Assembly: GCA_020881915.1 (NCBI GenBank)
Contig: JAJFPB010000001.1
Location: 5,332,001 to 5,396,000 of the forward strand
Length of the DNA stretch: 64,000 nt
Source of the DNA: Paramyrothecium sp. XJ0827
Lineage: Eukaryota; Ascomycota; Sordariomycetes; Hypocreales; Stachybotryaceae
Reading direction: 5' to 3'
The notes beneath the pieces are model-generated. The model was not told the origin of the DNA. It saw nothing but the letters and a program-made list of their open reading frames with translations, and did not search any database. Positions 1-9,676 of the stretch are shown in pieces. Made by a program: the position numbers and the translations under genes. Positions within the stretch are counted from its first letter, which is position 1, and each line of letters starts with the position of its first letter.

Positions 1-160
1 GCCTCTGTCTTAAACCGTGCAAGCTACGCCTCACACGACCATGGTCACGAGCCTGTCCGCAACACCTCCCTAGTCTTCCTCGGACGACACCTCCTCCTCC
101 TAGCAAGCCTCCACTGTACCGTTCTCTGTCTTCCGACTTCCCTCGTCCAGGCCCGGCACA

Positions 161-3100
161 ATGTTGCTCCTTCATCAAGTGGGCAGCGTCAAAATCGGCG
201 AGGTGGTGCGCTACACAGTCACGTACACGCCGTCGCAGGACCGCATACTGCCCTCCCCCGAGAAGCTCTACGTGCGCATCCGCAACACGTGCGCTGTCGC
301 CTTGCGGGCCGCCTTTGTCCACGGCCCCTACAGCCTTTGCGTCGCGGCGTATCCGTCTACCTTCGACCCAAACGAGCGGATTGCCGACCCCAGCGACCAG
401 GGCGTCCCCGAATATGAGCCCATGGTCAAGGCCGGCGGTTCGTGGGAGTGCGAGCTCATCGTTCCCAAGACAATCCGCTTGACGGCTGGTACAGGGCTTC
501 AGACTGCCTACGCAACGGACATCGACCATAGCGCAGCGTCGGCGACGTGGATCATCGAAGTGTCCTCCCAAGTCCTCTTCTCCAACTCGGCAACAGTGGG
601 GTACGAATTAGTGGTGGCTCGCGAAAAGAAGTCGTTGAATCTGAGCAGCTCGCTACCCGTGGTGGGCAACCAAACACAAGCCCCCCAGCCGGGTAAAGTG
701 ATCGATCACCAGCAAAGTGTTGGCGCCAAGGACGGTCATCACCCAGCGCAACAAAGGGGAGTCTTCTCTCGTGCAGTACGGATTGTCGTCGAAGATACCG
801 CCACGCTGTGGAATACACCGCGGCTTCCTGGTTTCGATGATGCTGGAGACGCGAGGGTCCGACATCAGAAGCGTGGCGGTGATTCCGCGGTCGAGAGCAT
901 GGTGGACACGGGAGATCCGGAAACAAAGGAGGACTCGCTTCCGCACAAACAGAAGAAGGTGCATATGGTCATCGTGACTCACGGTCTACACAGTAACCTT
1001 GGAGCCGACATGTTGTTCCTGAAGGAGAGCATCGATGCTGCGGCTAAACAGGCCAAGATCGACGCCAAGGCCAGAAAAGCCAAGGAAAGAGCAGAGAAAC
1101 AGCAGTCAAGCAACTCACAAACGGATGCGCAAAATCTCTGCGAACCCGACAGTCAAAAGTCGGACGCCGCTCATGACGATAATGAAGAAGAAGATGATGA
1201 CGATGAGGAAGTCATCGTCCGGGGATATTCGGGCAACGCGACCAAGACTGAGAGGGGCATCAAATTCCTGGGCAAAAGACTCGCTCGCTTCGTACTTTCC
1301 ATCACGTACCCGGATCAGCCGTTTATGCCAATCGGCAAAGGGGTGGATGAAAGCGTATTGCCTGGAGTCGGTGCTCACCGAGGTTCCGTACCCAACCTAA
1401 AGCCAGCCCATAAGCACAGCAACATTCAGGAAGTCATTCACAAACACGAGCCAAAACGCCCTTATAGAATTACCAGCATTAGCTTCGTTGGCCATTCCCT
1501 CGGTGGCCCAATCCAGACGTACGCCATCGCGTATATCCAGAAACACTCTCCCCAATTCTTTGACCTTATCAAACCCATCAACTTCATTGCTTTGGCTTCG
1601 CCCTTTCTGGGCCTGAGCAACGAGAACCCTTTATATGTCAAGTTTGCGCTAGATTTCGGGCTCGTCGGCAGAACCGGCCAAGATGTCGGCTTGACTTGGC
1701 GGACACCTACGCTCGCCCGAAGCGGATGGGGTGCCATTGTCGGCAACTTCGGCGACTCAGCCAGCAAAAAGGTCCACGGAGAATCTCAGGTTGAATCCAA
1801 ACCGCTCCTACGTATCCTTCCGACAGGTCCTGCGCACACGGCGCTGAAGAAGTTCCGGAACCGGACGGTATACTCCAACGTCGTGAACGACGGCATCGTC
1901 CCCCTTCGCACAAGCTGTCTGCTCTTCTTGGACTGGCAAGGTCTTGGAAGGGTCGAGAAAGCTCGGAGAGACGCTGGTCTTGTCGAGACTGTAGTCGGCT
2001 TCGGTTGGCAAGAACTTACTGGCGCGAACCAAGTGGCTCCGCGGAAGCAGCTGCTCCCCTCTGGGGACCGCTCTGCAAACATCTCCCGAGAACCATCCCC
2101 TGGGGAAGACATGTTTGAGGTGCCGCAGCCGGCCAAGGATGCAATTGATGAGGATGATAGAGCCAGTCTTCGATCCGTGCCTGCGCCTTTCCCAGAGACC
2201 AGCCACACGACCCAAACTGAGCAAAGCAGCACGGGCCCGCTTTCCGGCCTCTTTAATCTGTTCAAGGGCAATGAGCGGCCAAAAACACCTCCTATCTCAG
2301 GTCGGCAGAAAAAGATCTATCACAGCAGCCAAACTTTATCGTCTCCAGAAAGATCCACTGAGCAGGTTGTACAAGTCTCGCCAGATGGTAAACCAGCCCC
2401 AGGAAAGGTTACGACTGGCCGCGAGTTCGAGGACGATGCAGACAAGCCAGTAGCGCCACCCCGGACGTCCTTTTTCGAGTCTGCCGGCGATCTTCTCAAT
2501 CCCAAGTTGCCTGATGTGGACTACTTCATCGACCCTACGAGCAGGCCACGAACCATCTTCCATGATCGGATCTATCATCCATCGGACATTCCACCACCGA
2601 GTCTGAAGCGGCGGAGCTCAACGCTGATCCGGAGGAAGACCCTGACAAGGATCCATTCCTTCGGCCAGCATTCGACAGACAGCGGCTCATCGTCGCCATA
2701 CTCCAGCATCAACCACCAGGATTCAATGGGCTCCGCTCGAGATTACGACGACACGGCTCACACCAATCCTGACAAGCACCCCTTGGACGTGATCGATGCG
2801 TCCGACATGCGGGTGGAGGAGAAGATCGCCAGGGCGTATCACCGAGACCTTTCGTGGCGCAAAGTGCTTGTTAAGCTCGAGCCCGACGCACACAACAACA
2901 TTATTGTCCGGCGCAGGTTTGCCAACGCATATGGCTGGCCCGTGGTCAAGCACCTTGTAGACGCGCACTTTAGCGATGCCGCCAATTCTCGCCGTCCTAC
3001 AGAGCAACAGCACAACGAGGAGCGCGCTCGCGACATAAACTTGCCACCCGACGAGCACGGAGGCGAGACCAAGACAGGTGCCGACGCCCGAGGCGAGACT

Positions 3101-3439
3101 CCCGGCACCAGCACCCCGGTTACGACTGTGGCGCGAGAAGAGGAGATGGAGGCACGAGACAAGGTGTCTGACCTTCCGAAGTCACCGGAAAGCAGCCACG
3201 ATGTGTCGTCACATCATCAACGCCCAGTGCCAGATCGATTAGACTCTTTCTCCTGGAGCGATCGGGACTGGGCAGATACCGACGAGAGCGAGCCGGAATA
3301 CGGTATTGTGGGCAAGAAAGCAAAGGATAGTACCAGTGCGCAAGATGACCAGGCCCCGCCAGGATGGAACTGGACAGAGAAGATTGTGGGCAAGGGAGCC
3401 ATGAGCCGATCAAAGAGCCCCGATCTTGTAAAGAACTGA
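161..3439 (+). CDS. DUF676 (ROG1-like) alpha/beta-hydrolase lipase, intronless, 1092 aa
   Basis: Predicted serine lipase/esterase of the DUF676 family, whose yeast members (Rog1 and relatives) act on glycerolipids. Seen: one uninterrupted frame with ATG at 161 after GGCACA; an N-terminal beta-rich domain (about residues 1-165); the oxyanion-type segment VTHGLHSN near residue 273; the nucleophile elbow FVGHSLGGP with Ser446; and a likely Asp/His region NDGIVPLRTS near 570-580. A very acidic stretch (about 338-350) interrupts the fold before the catalytic Ser. The C-terminal half is Ser/Pro-rich and low complexity, apart from a motif near 915-935 (RRRFANAYGWPVVKHLVDAH) that I recall from other fungal members. 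No signal peptide or membrane helix is evident, so a peripheral membrane or cytosolic location is inferred. The exact substrate cannot be told from sequence. Its 3' neighbour is a tRNA on the other strand. Confidence 0.88.
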   Translation: MLLLHQVGSVKIGEVVRYTVTYTPSQDRILPSPEKLYVRIRNTCAVALRAAFVHGPYSLCVAAYPSTFDPNERIADPSDQGVPEYEPMVKAGGSWECELIVPKTIRLTAGTGLQTAYATDIDHSAASATWIIEVSSQVLFSNSATVGYELVVAREKKSLNLSSSLPVVGNQTQAPQPGKVIDHQQSVGAKDGHHPAQQRGVFSRAVRIVVEDTATLWNTPRLPGFDDAGDARVRHQKRGGDSAVESMVDTGDPETKEDSLPHKQKKVHMVIVTHGLHSNLGADMLFLKESIDAAAKQAKIDAKARKAKERAEKQQSSNSQTDAQNLCEPDSQKSDAAHDDNEEEDDDDEEVIVRGYSGNATKTERGIKFLGKRLARFVLSITYPDQPFMPIGKGVDESVLPGVGAHRGSVPNLKPAHKHSNIQEVIHKHEPKRPYRITSISFVGHSLGGPIQTYAIAYIQKHSPQFFDLIKPINFIALASPFLGLSNENPLYVKFALDFGLVGRTGQDVGLTWRTPTLARSGWGAIVGNFGDSASKKVHGESQVESKPLLRILPTGPAHTALKKFRNRTVYSNVVNDGIVPLRTSCLLFLDWQGLGRVEKARRDAGLVETVVGFGWQELTGANQVAPRKQLLPSGDRSANISREPSPGEDMFEVPQPAKDAIDEDDRASLRSVPAPFPETSHTTQTEQSSTGPLSGLFNLFKGNERPKTPPISGRQKKIYHSSQTLSSPERSTEQVVQVSPDGKPAPGKVTTGREFEDDADKPVAPPRTSFFESAGDLLNPKLPDVDYFIDPTSRPRTIFHDRIYHPSDIPPPSLKRRSSTLIRRKTLTRIHSFGQHSTDSGSSSPYSSINHQDSMGSARDYDDTAHTNPDKHPLDVIDASDMRVEEKIARAYHRDLSWRKVLVKLEPDAHNNIIVRRRFANAYGWPVVKHLVDAHFSDAANSRRPTEQQHNEERARDINLPPDEHGGETKTGADARGETPGTSTPVTTVAREEEMEARDKVSDLPKSPESSHDVSSHHQRPVPDRLDSFSWSDRDWADTDESEPEYGIVGKKAKDSTSAQDDQAPPGWNWTEKIVGKGAMSRSKSPDLVKN

Positions 3440-3676
3440 TATAGACTTGACTGTACTATAGCATCTCATTTATAGACTAGCGATGATTTTCAACGACGGA
3501 GTGTGGATTCAATGATTCTTTTTGAGCAAGTTCCCGATACAAATATGACTGGCTAATAGACAAAACTCGCAACCCATCGCCATCGACTTCGGAGTCCAGC
3601 TGAAAGAAAGAAAGAAAAAAAGGTCAAGAAACGGTCCTCGGTATCAAAAAGGAGATCGGACAGAATCCGAGATGTT

Positions 3677-3762
3677 TGGACGAACAGGGAATCGAACCCT
3701 GGACCACTCCCAGATGGGAAGCAAGATGCTAAGGGAGTATTATACCACTAAACCATTCGCCC
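3677..3762 (-). tRNA. tRNA-Ala (anticodon AGC) with a 14-nt intron
   Basis: Reading the minus strand, the acceptor stem GGGCGAA pairs with TTCGTCC and is followed by discriminator A. It contains the G3:U70 wobble that identifies alanine tRNAs. The anticodon arm is CTCCC-TTAGCA-intron-T-GGGAG, so the anticodon AGC lies at plus positions 3728-3730. The intron is about 3713-3726, placed one base 3' of the anticodon as in eukaryotic nuclear tRNAs. The T arm CAGGG-TTCGATT-CCCTG is perfect. The D arm (GTTTAGTGGTATAAT) looks more like fungal Gly or Pro tRNAs. The intron contains TTCCCAT, which resembles a Gly(CCC) anticodon loop but has no matching stem. No CCA is encoded, as expected. Confidence 0.9.
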
Positions 3763-5785
3763 ACTGGTTGTTGGAGAGGGGTGTGTCAATTACTATTATG
3801 ATTCTGTTGTGGAAGATCGTCGAAGGGTACTTACTGGGAACACTTCCCGCCAAATTTGTTCCGCCTACGAGATCCTTAGACACGACAATCTAAGGAGTTC
3901 ACATCACAGCAATTTTGGAGAACAGGATGCATGCCTCACAAGCCTAGATCCCCCACCCATCCGTGCTGCTGCACAAAGTTGAAACAGCCAGCTCGGGGGA
4001 TGTCAGCGGACGATCCTGCCGGTACCTGCAGAAGGACGTTGTAATTATAGAACAAGGTGGGATCGTACAACACCCGTTTTCCTGTCGTGTCTGCTCGTGG
4101 CTCCTGCGGGATTCGCGCAACGTGGTGGTATTTCAGCACTGGTTCGAGCAATGGCTCGGAGATTGGGAGGTGATCTCACGTGCATATGGTGCCCTTCTTG
4201 TGCTCGTGGGAGGGTGGTGAGAATTTGAAGATGGTGCAACGCGAGAGCTGATGGCTCGCGACAGAGGCTTCATGCCGCGTCTGATGCGGCACCTACGCCT
4301 CTAGACCACGAGCAGACCGTGCTAGGAGGATCGAGTAACAGCGCCGGCTGACAATAGCCAAGTATGCTCAGCGACTTATGCTCAGAAGCTTCTGAACCTG
4401 GGGGCTGCTCCGGCTCGTCATCCCCGTGATGGTGTCGGGTAGACTGGTCGTCCCGTGGCGGGTCGGGCGGCCTGGCTGGCGCCAGGTATCCTCCGGTATC
4501 CCTTCACCTCAAAGTTGCGGACAGCTTGCCATCAAGGGTCGCATGATCAAGTGCACGAAAAGTTGCGATCTGCGACGCAGCAGATGCGGAAAGGAAAGTT
4601 GATGGCAAATCCTACACTACAGCCTGGCCGGACGCAAGAGGCATCCAAACCCACCCACCGGGTCTCCCATGTCACCGAGTTGCGTGTAGGACTCGACACT
4701 CCGTGGACGAAGGAGAGCTCATATCGACAGGGCAGCCTCGCAACGCGCGCTTGTCGTCGATCTTTTACTGGTTTGAGCGGCGAGAGGAGCACGGCTATCG
4801 TGGAGTGTGCGCAAGTATTGCTTCACATGCAGTGGGTGGGATCAAGCCTCGTCGAGCTATAGCATGCACCTCTCGCTTCCTTCCCACGTAGAAAAGATGA
4901 CAGGGACAGGGGGGCCATGAGGGTTCTAAAAATTGGCTTCCCTAACCTACCTTACCTAGCTTAGTCCATGCGAGGCACCTAAGGCAAGACAGAAGCTGCA
5001 GAGTAAGGTAAGATAACCACAAGTGTCTGATTATATTTGATAATGGTCTTTCTCCGGGACCATGTCAAGCTGGACCGGCGTGGCTGATGCGATTAGTGGC
5101 TGGGGCCACTCCGACACGTGCCAGGGACGCCTGGCACTCGGCTGCCCTGCTGCGCCACAAATGCGTCACCGTTTTGCCTCGCCCCAAGGGGCGAATAGCA
5201 GGGCGGGAAGAGCTAGAGTGAGCTCAAGACGCTTTCTCTGTGGTCCAGATCAAGGTAGCTTTGTCCAGGGGAGACGGCATTGATGTGCTAATCGACAGCG
5301 CATTCAAGTCTTTTCGTCACGCTCTTTTTTTCTCCCTCCCTCTGGCTCCCTCCGGCTCCCTCCCACCACTCACTCTCCCCCTACGTGCGTCGTTATTTCT
5401 ACTTTGCTGCTCCCAATTCCTCTCAACCCTCCGTCTTACTCCCCTCCGTCAAAGTGAGTCGGCAATGGCTCGCTCGTAAAAAGCACGGGCAGCTGAGCTG
5501 CATCGCATCCTACACTCCTCGCTCTGACGAGCCACGCCCCTCCCCGGCTGCCTCAGTCGCACGTCCACCTCTACGAGCCTCGCACACCCCTCCCTCCCAC
5601 CTCCAAATTTACGGGATTTTCGATTCCTGCATCTCGGCAGCAAGGCTCTTTTGCGGAAACGCGATTGTTGTTGTTGTCCTTGCCGTTCTTCTTGTGGTGG
5701 TCTTTCTGGATCGGAATTGCGCCAAACCTGCAGGCCCAGTGCGCGCCCTCCCCCCCCCTCCGTCTTCCGTAGCCTTACTTGAGCC
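3763..5785. other. Intergenic, no gene recognised
   Basis: About 2 kb between the tRNA and the next gene. Open frames here (for example 4455-4862) show no family resemblance and overlap on both strands. It holds an AGGTA/TACCT-type cluster near 4939-4970 and, at the right edge, the CT-rich promoter tract of the gene starting at 5786. Confidence 0.6.
5321..5385 (+). promoter_or_regulatory. CT-rich core-promoter tract upstream of the 5786 gene
   Basis: A long pyrimidine run (CTCCCTCC/CTCCCACC units) about 400 bases before the start codon. Such tracts commonly precede transcription start sites in filamentous ascomycetes. The role is inferred from composition and position only. Confidence 0.45.
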
Positions 5786-6705
5786 ATGCGGCTCTTCCTC
5801 CTCCCCGTGTCCACGCGGCGGACGCTGCTCTACGCCCAGCGCCTGGGCGTGACGACTAAGCCGAGCGACACTAGCTATGCCGACCGCGGCGCCGCCTGGG
5901 CTGCTAAGAAATGGGCAGAATGGGAGGCCAAGGATAACGGCTGGCAGAAGAAGGTCGTTGAGTACGGCAACCACGCCTTTCGTCGCATCCCCTTCGAGGA
6001 ATGGGGCCTCAAGTCCGTCCCGCCCCTCTCGACGCGACGACTCAACGACGAGCTTCACGGCAAGGAAAAGACCGAGCTCGTCTTCCCCCCGTCCATCATC
6101 CCGCTGCGCAAGGCTGAGGGCATCTTGCGGACGCTGGCGACGGAAAGGCAGACCCTGCACCGCCAGAGGCTGCTTTGGTGCTGCATCGGCATGCCCATCT
6201 CCATCCCCTTTGCCCTGGTGCCAGTGTAAGTTGCTGCCCCATGCGCTTCTCCGCTCCCACATGTTTTCATGTCCCACGCCCTATGCACGCCCCTCTTCCA
6301 GGACCCTGAATCCTGCTGACATGGAACTGCAGAATTCCCAATTTGCCCTTCTTCTATCTCCTGTATAGAGCCTGGTCCCATTGGCGGGCTCTGGCGGGCG
6401 GAAAGCACATCCAGTGGCTTGTCGAGAATAAGCTTATTGCGCCCTCGCCCTCGACGGAGCTAGACCAGCTGTACGTTGGGGAAAACTCCTCCCCCGAGGA
6501 AATTGCTGGCAAGGAACGCATGCTCCTGAAACAAGAGGATGTCCAGACCCTTGCGCGCACCGTAGACATCCCGGCACTACAGATTGAGATGGAGAGAGCC
6601 ATCTGGCAGGTCGAAAAGGCACTGACCAAAGACGCGAAATTCCCAGGAGAGCATGGTCAGGAGAAGCCGTCGTCTCACGTCGATGAGAAGAATAAAGACA
6701 AGTGA
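5786..6705 (+). CDS. Mitochondrial K+/H+ exchange-related membrane protein (Mit_KHE1 family), 270 aa
   Basis: Two exons: 5786-6225 and 6333-6705; intron 6226-6332 (GTAAGT...GCAG). The splice restores the hydrophobic run PFALVP-VIPNLPFFYLLY across the junction. The family (yeast Mkh1/YDL183C type) is linked to potassium/proton exchange across the mitochondrial inner membrane. The N-terminus MRLFLLPVSTRRTLLYAQRL is basic and amphipathic, as in a mitochondrial presequence. One hydrophobic segment, about residues 133-160, crosses the splice site. The C-terminal third is charged and ends in a Lys/Asp-rich tail. The ATG follows the CT-rich promoter tract. It converges with the next gene, leaving 278 bases between stop codons. 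Assignment rests on recalled family resemblance; the biochemical role in this organism is inferred. Confidence 0.8.
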
Positions 6706-6983
6706 GCTGCGCAAGCTTCAAAAGCTGTGTATTTTGTATTTTGTATTTTGTACAGTACGAAGGTTCCACGACTCCATTCTGATAGAGCGAAACGATGATC
6801 ATAATATAGACATGACAAAGAAATGGTATCAAGAATTTCCGGAACACCTTGCCCGTTTTGTAAACAACCGAAAAGAGAAGAGGTGAATAGTGAATGGGGC
6901 CAAAAACGCCCATGTGGAAGGAAATTATGCATCCCGAATGACAACAGCTGGTTGCCCTCTCCGTCTTTGGTGTTGGCGAGCCC

Positions 6984-7646
6984 TTATGCTGCCATGGGAA
7001 CTCGTAAAAAGGTTTCGTTTGCTAACGATGGTGCAGTTGCAGACAAGCTGGACCGACGCATCAAGCCCATGGCCAGCACTACCTTGGTGGGCGTGAAGAA
7101 GCCGACGTCAGGCATGTGGAAAGCATAGGGTTGCGGCTCGTTGGCCGTGTAGCCGTAGCTAGGATTGCCGGCGGGTTGCTTCTTGGAGGGTGCCTCTTGC
7201 AAGATTCTTTGTATTCTGGCTTCCATTGCCTGTGAGAACGAAGCTCCTGTTAGCCAATTGCCGCAACAGCGTGTACTTCTAGGACAAGGAGGGAATATAT
7301 GGCTAACCTTTTGGGCGGCGATGGCCTGGGTCTTGCGGGCTTCACATCGAGCGGCCTGCCGTCTCAATAGTTCTGCCCGCCAGGCATCGGCGGCCTTCTG
7401 TCGAAGCAGCTTCTGGGTGGGGCTGACTGGCGTGCACTTGCGAGCACTCTTGCCGCGGCGCTTGAAGTGTGCCGGAGCAGGTTTGGTGGTGGTGGATGTT
7501 GACGGTGATGGTGATGGCTTAGATGCAGCAGTCACCGAGGCCTCGCGACTGGGGTTTAGCGGCGACGACACCGCGGGTGCGTAGGCATGACGGAAGGTCC
7601 TCGCGGTGTTGGTGCTGGCAGTTGTGATGGGATGCGAGGTGGCCAT
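6984..7646 (-). CDS. Small fungal protein of unknown function, 194 aa
   Basis: Two exons: 7308-7646 and 6984-7229; intron 7230-7307 (GTTAGC...CACAG, with a CTAAC branch site about 20 nt before the acceptor). The start is the first ATG (MATSHPITT). The frame is open further upstream but without an ATG. The first 60 residues are Ser/Thr/Pro-rich. Residues about 75-130 are rich in Arg, Lys, Gln and Ala (motif KLLRQKAADAWRAELLRRQA) and probably form a helix that continues across the splice into MEARIQRILQEA. The C-terminal part (MPDVGFFTPTKVVLAMGLMR) has no domain I recognise. No signal peptide. I cannot assign a function; a nuclear or nucleolar role would only be a guess from its basic character. 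Confidence 0.6.
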   Translation of the reverse strand: MATSHPITTASTNTARTFRHAYAPAVSSPLNPSREASVTAASKPSPSPSTSTTTKPAPAHFKRRGKSARKCTPVSPTQKLLRQKAADAWRAELLRRQAARCEARKTQAIAAQKVSHIFPPCPRSTRCCGNWLTGASFSQAMEARIQRILQEAPSKKQPAGNPSYGYTANEPQPYAFHMPDVGFFTPTKVVLAMGLMRRSSLSATAPSLANETFLRVPMAA

Positions 7647-9676
7647 TGTGGAGTTGTGATATGTCCGGCTGATGCTGAAGCGGATTGGCCTTGAGATGGA
7701 ACCGGCGCCCACGGTGTGGGATGGTTCTAAGTGGAGAGGAAGACCAAGGCAGATAGGTAGGAAACAAGACAGGAATAAACCAAACACCGAGCCAACAATG
7801 TATCAGGATCGCCCTCTTCAATGCGGAGGAGAAAAGGAAGAAGGAGATAGGAAATGGGAGACTGGAGAATGAGGGAGGCGAAAATGGAGATGAGAAGCGG
7901 ACGGTCCTGGCATCTTATCACCGGCTCCGTCTGGCACTACGAGTTCATAAAACATAAAGATGCAGACGCGACTAGTGCTCCTACGTAGAGTAAGGCACGT
8001 ACGCACAGCTGATCTGAAGGGGGGGGTTAACCAGCAGCATGGGTGGAGAGCATGCGGATGCTACGTCTCGTCCAGAGGGATGTGCCGCACGGCCCCTGCT
8101 CGATGCACACAGCTTCGGTGCCAAGAGGCCAATGACCCGGACGTCTGTGTGTACCTGACAGATGCCGTACGTGCGTAAGAGGGCGAGCGGGCGAGCGAAA
8201 AGATAATCATCGGTGCCTGTCTGCCTATGCCAATGGATGCGTGTCGACTTAGTGCAAAGTGGTGAGTGCGCGTGAACGGGCGTCGTCAACAAGAGCGGGC
8301 CCCGCAAGAGGCACAGTCGCACCTCGGTGTCCAGGGGTTGAGTGTGCTCTCTGTGTGTGCTGTAGCCGTCCGGCGGGATGGGTGGGATGAGGATTTGGAG
8401 GCTGGCCCATGAGATGGAGATGTGCGAAGATGGGAGACGATGCAAGGCACCGAATTGGTCAACGACAGGTACCAGCATAAGGTACTACCTCAGGTTCTAC
8501 CTCAGGCACGGTACTACCTTATAGTAGCAGTAGTACCTTACCTACAAGTAACTAACCTCAGTACCTAAGGTAGTTGTAGTAGTAGCTGGGCACGCAGGTC
8601 GAGAGACTGCCAGCACTTTGAGCCAGGAGTGGGATCGCAGCTGCAGGACCCAGCGTCCCGGGTAAACAGGACCAGCCAACAGGCGCACAAGGAGAGAAGG
8701 CTGCCCCCCCTTCCATCCCACATACACGTCTAAAAATGTTTCCCCGGGATGCTCTGAAACAGATGATCGTCCCCCCTTCTCGCCCATGATGCAGGCAGCT
8801 CCTGCACGTCCCGGATGCCTTTCTGTCAATGGAGGTGGGGATGGGAATGGGACTGGAGAGGGACAACTTCCGAAGCGTGGTTGACAATCCTTCCCCCCCC
8901 CTCCCTCGAAAACGCGCAAACCTCAAATTGGAAAAATGTGTAGATTGAGGCGGGGGCCCGCCGATTTGCTGACAAGGCCCCGCGAAAGGATAAAGAAACA
9001 AGGCGTCGTCAGGACTCACGTTTCCGCCATGTGGCTTTCTCTGCTGGGGAGACCCGCCATCAGCCCTCGGCGCACCTCGAACCGTCCTCCCGCGGAGGGC
9101 GGCTTTGGCGGAGGGGAACCGACAAGGAGACTGGCTTCCTCTCCATCGGAAGGCGTGCTGGCCCAAGCCTCTGTCTTCTCTTCCCCTGGCATCTGCGGAC
9201 GGCTGCGGTTTTGGGAAATGTTCTGGTAGCATTCTGCGCAGACCTGCGTCTGACAAAGATCTTCTGTGCTACTGCATGGAACGCCGGGAAAAGAACAAGG
9301 AAAACCCGGGACGGGGACCGGCGTCAGACAGGAATAGAACACCACGTACCTAGGCGAGATCGCGACAAGATGCCCGATGGACATGTCCGCCTTCGGGTCA
9401 AGGAGGACACTGACCGTTCGCTACGTCAAACACGCGAGGCCACGGCACGCGAGGAGACACTGCGGAATGCGAAGCGCGTTATGTAGGTACCTTGTACGCA
9501 TGGTGGATTTGCTAACTACTGCAAGCGAGTGAATTATGTTCAGTGCCCTCTTTCCAACGCCATTATTATCCTGGTTCACGATGAATGAAAATTATGCCTG
9601 GATCTTGTACCCAATTCCCGTAGCGTAGCGTGCAGCTGCTCTGGTGCAAACGTGTTGTCGTCCCTCGTATCATGAT
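7647..9676. other. Intergenic, no gene recognised
   Basis: About 2 kb between the small protein and SVF1. Overlapping frames (for example 8558-9256 minus) are not protein-like. The clearest structure is a cluster of TACCT/AGGTA words at 8480-8586. Confidence 0.6.
8480..8586. repeat. Cluster of TACCT/AGGTA words, partly palindromic
   Basis: Contains repeated GGTACTACCT, CTACCTCAGG, GTACCTTACCT and TACCTAAGGTA units in about 107 bases. The same words recur in most long intergenic stretches of the window. Confidence 0.7.

Noticed and set aside
3712..3730. Reading the tRNA as Gly(CCC) using the TTCCCAT loop
   Set aside because: No stem can form around TTCCCAT, the intron rule places the anticodon at AGC, and G3:U70 marks alanine.
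4455..4862. 135-codon plus-strand open frame
   Set aside because: Overlaps frames on both strands, no family resemblance, no splice or promoter signals.
5609..6277. 222-codon minus-strand frame
   Set aside because: Antisense shadow of the mitochondrial K+/H+ exchange-related gene; protein-like composition only because of the real gene opposite.
8558..9256. 232-codon minus-strand frame
   Set aside because: Low-complexity Gly/Pro/Arg composition, overlaps the AGGTA cluster and several opposing frames, no motif.
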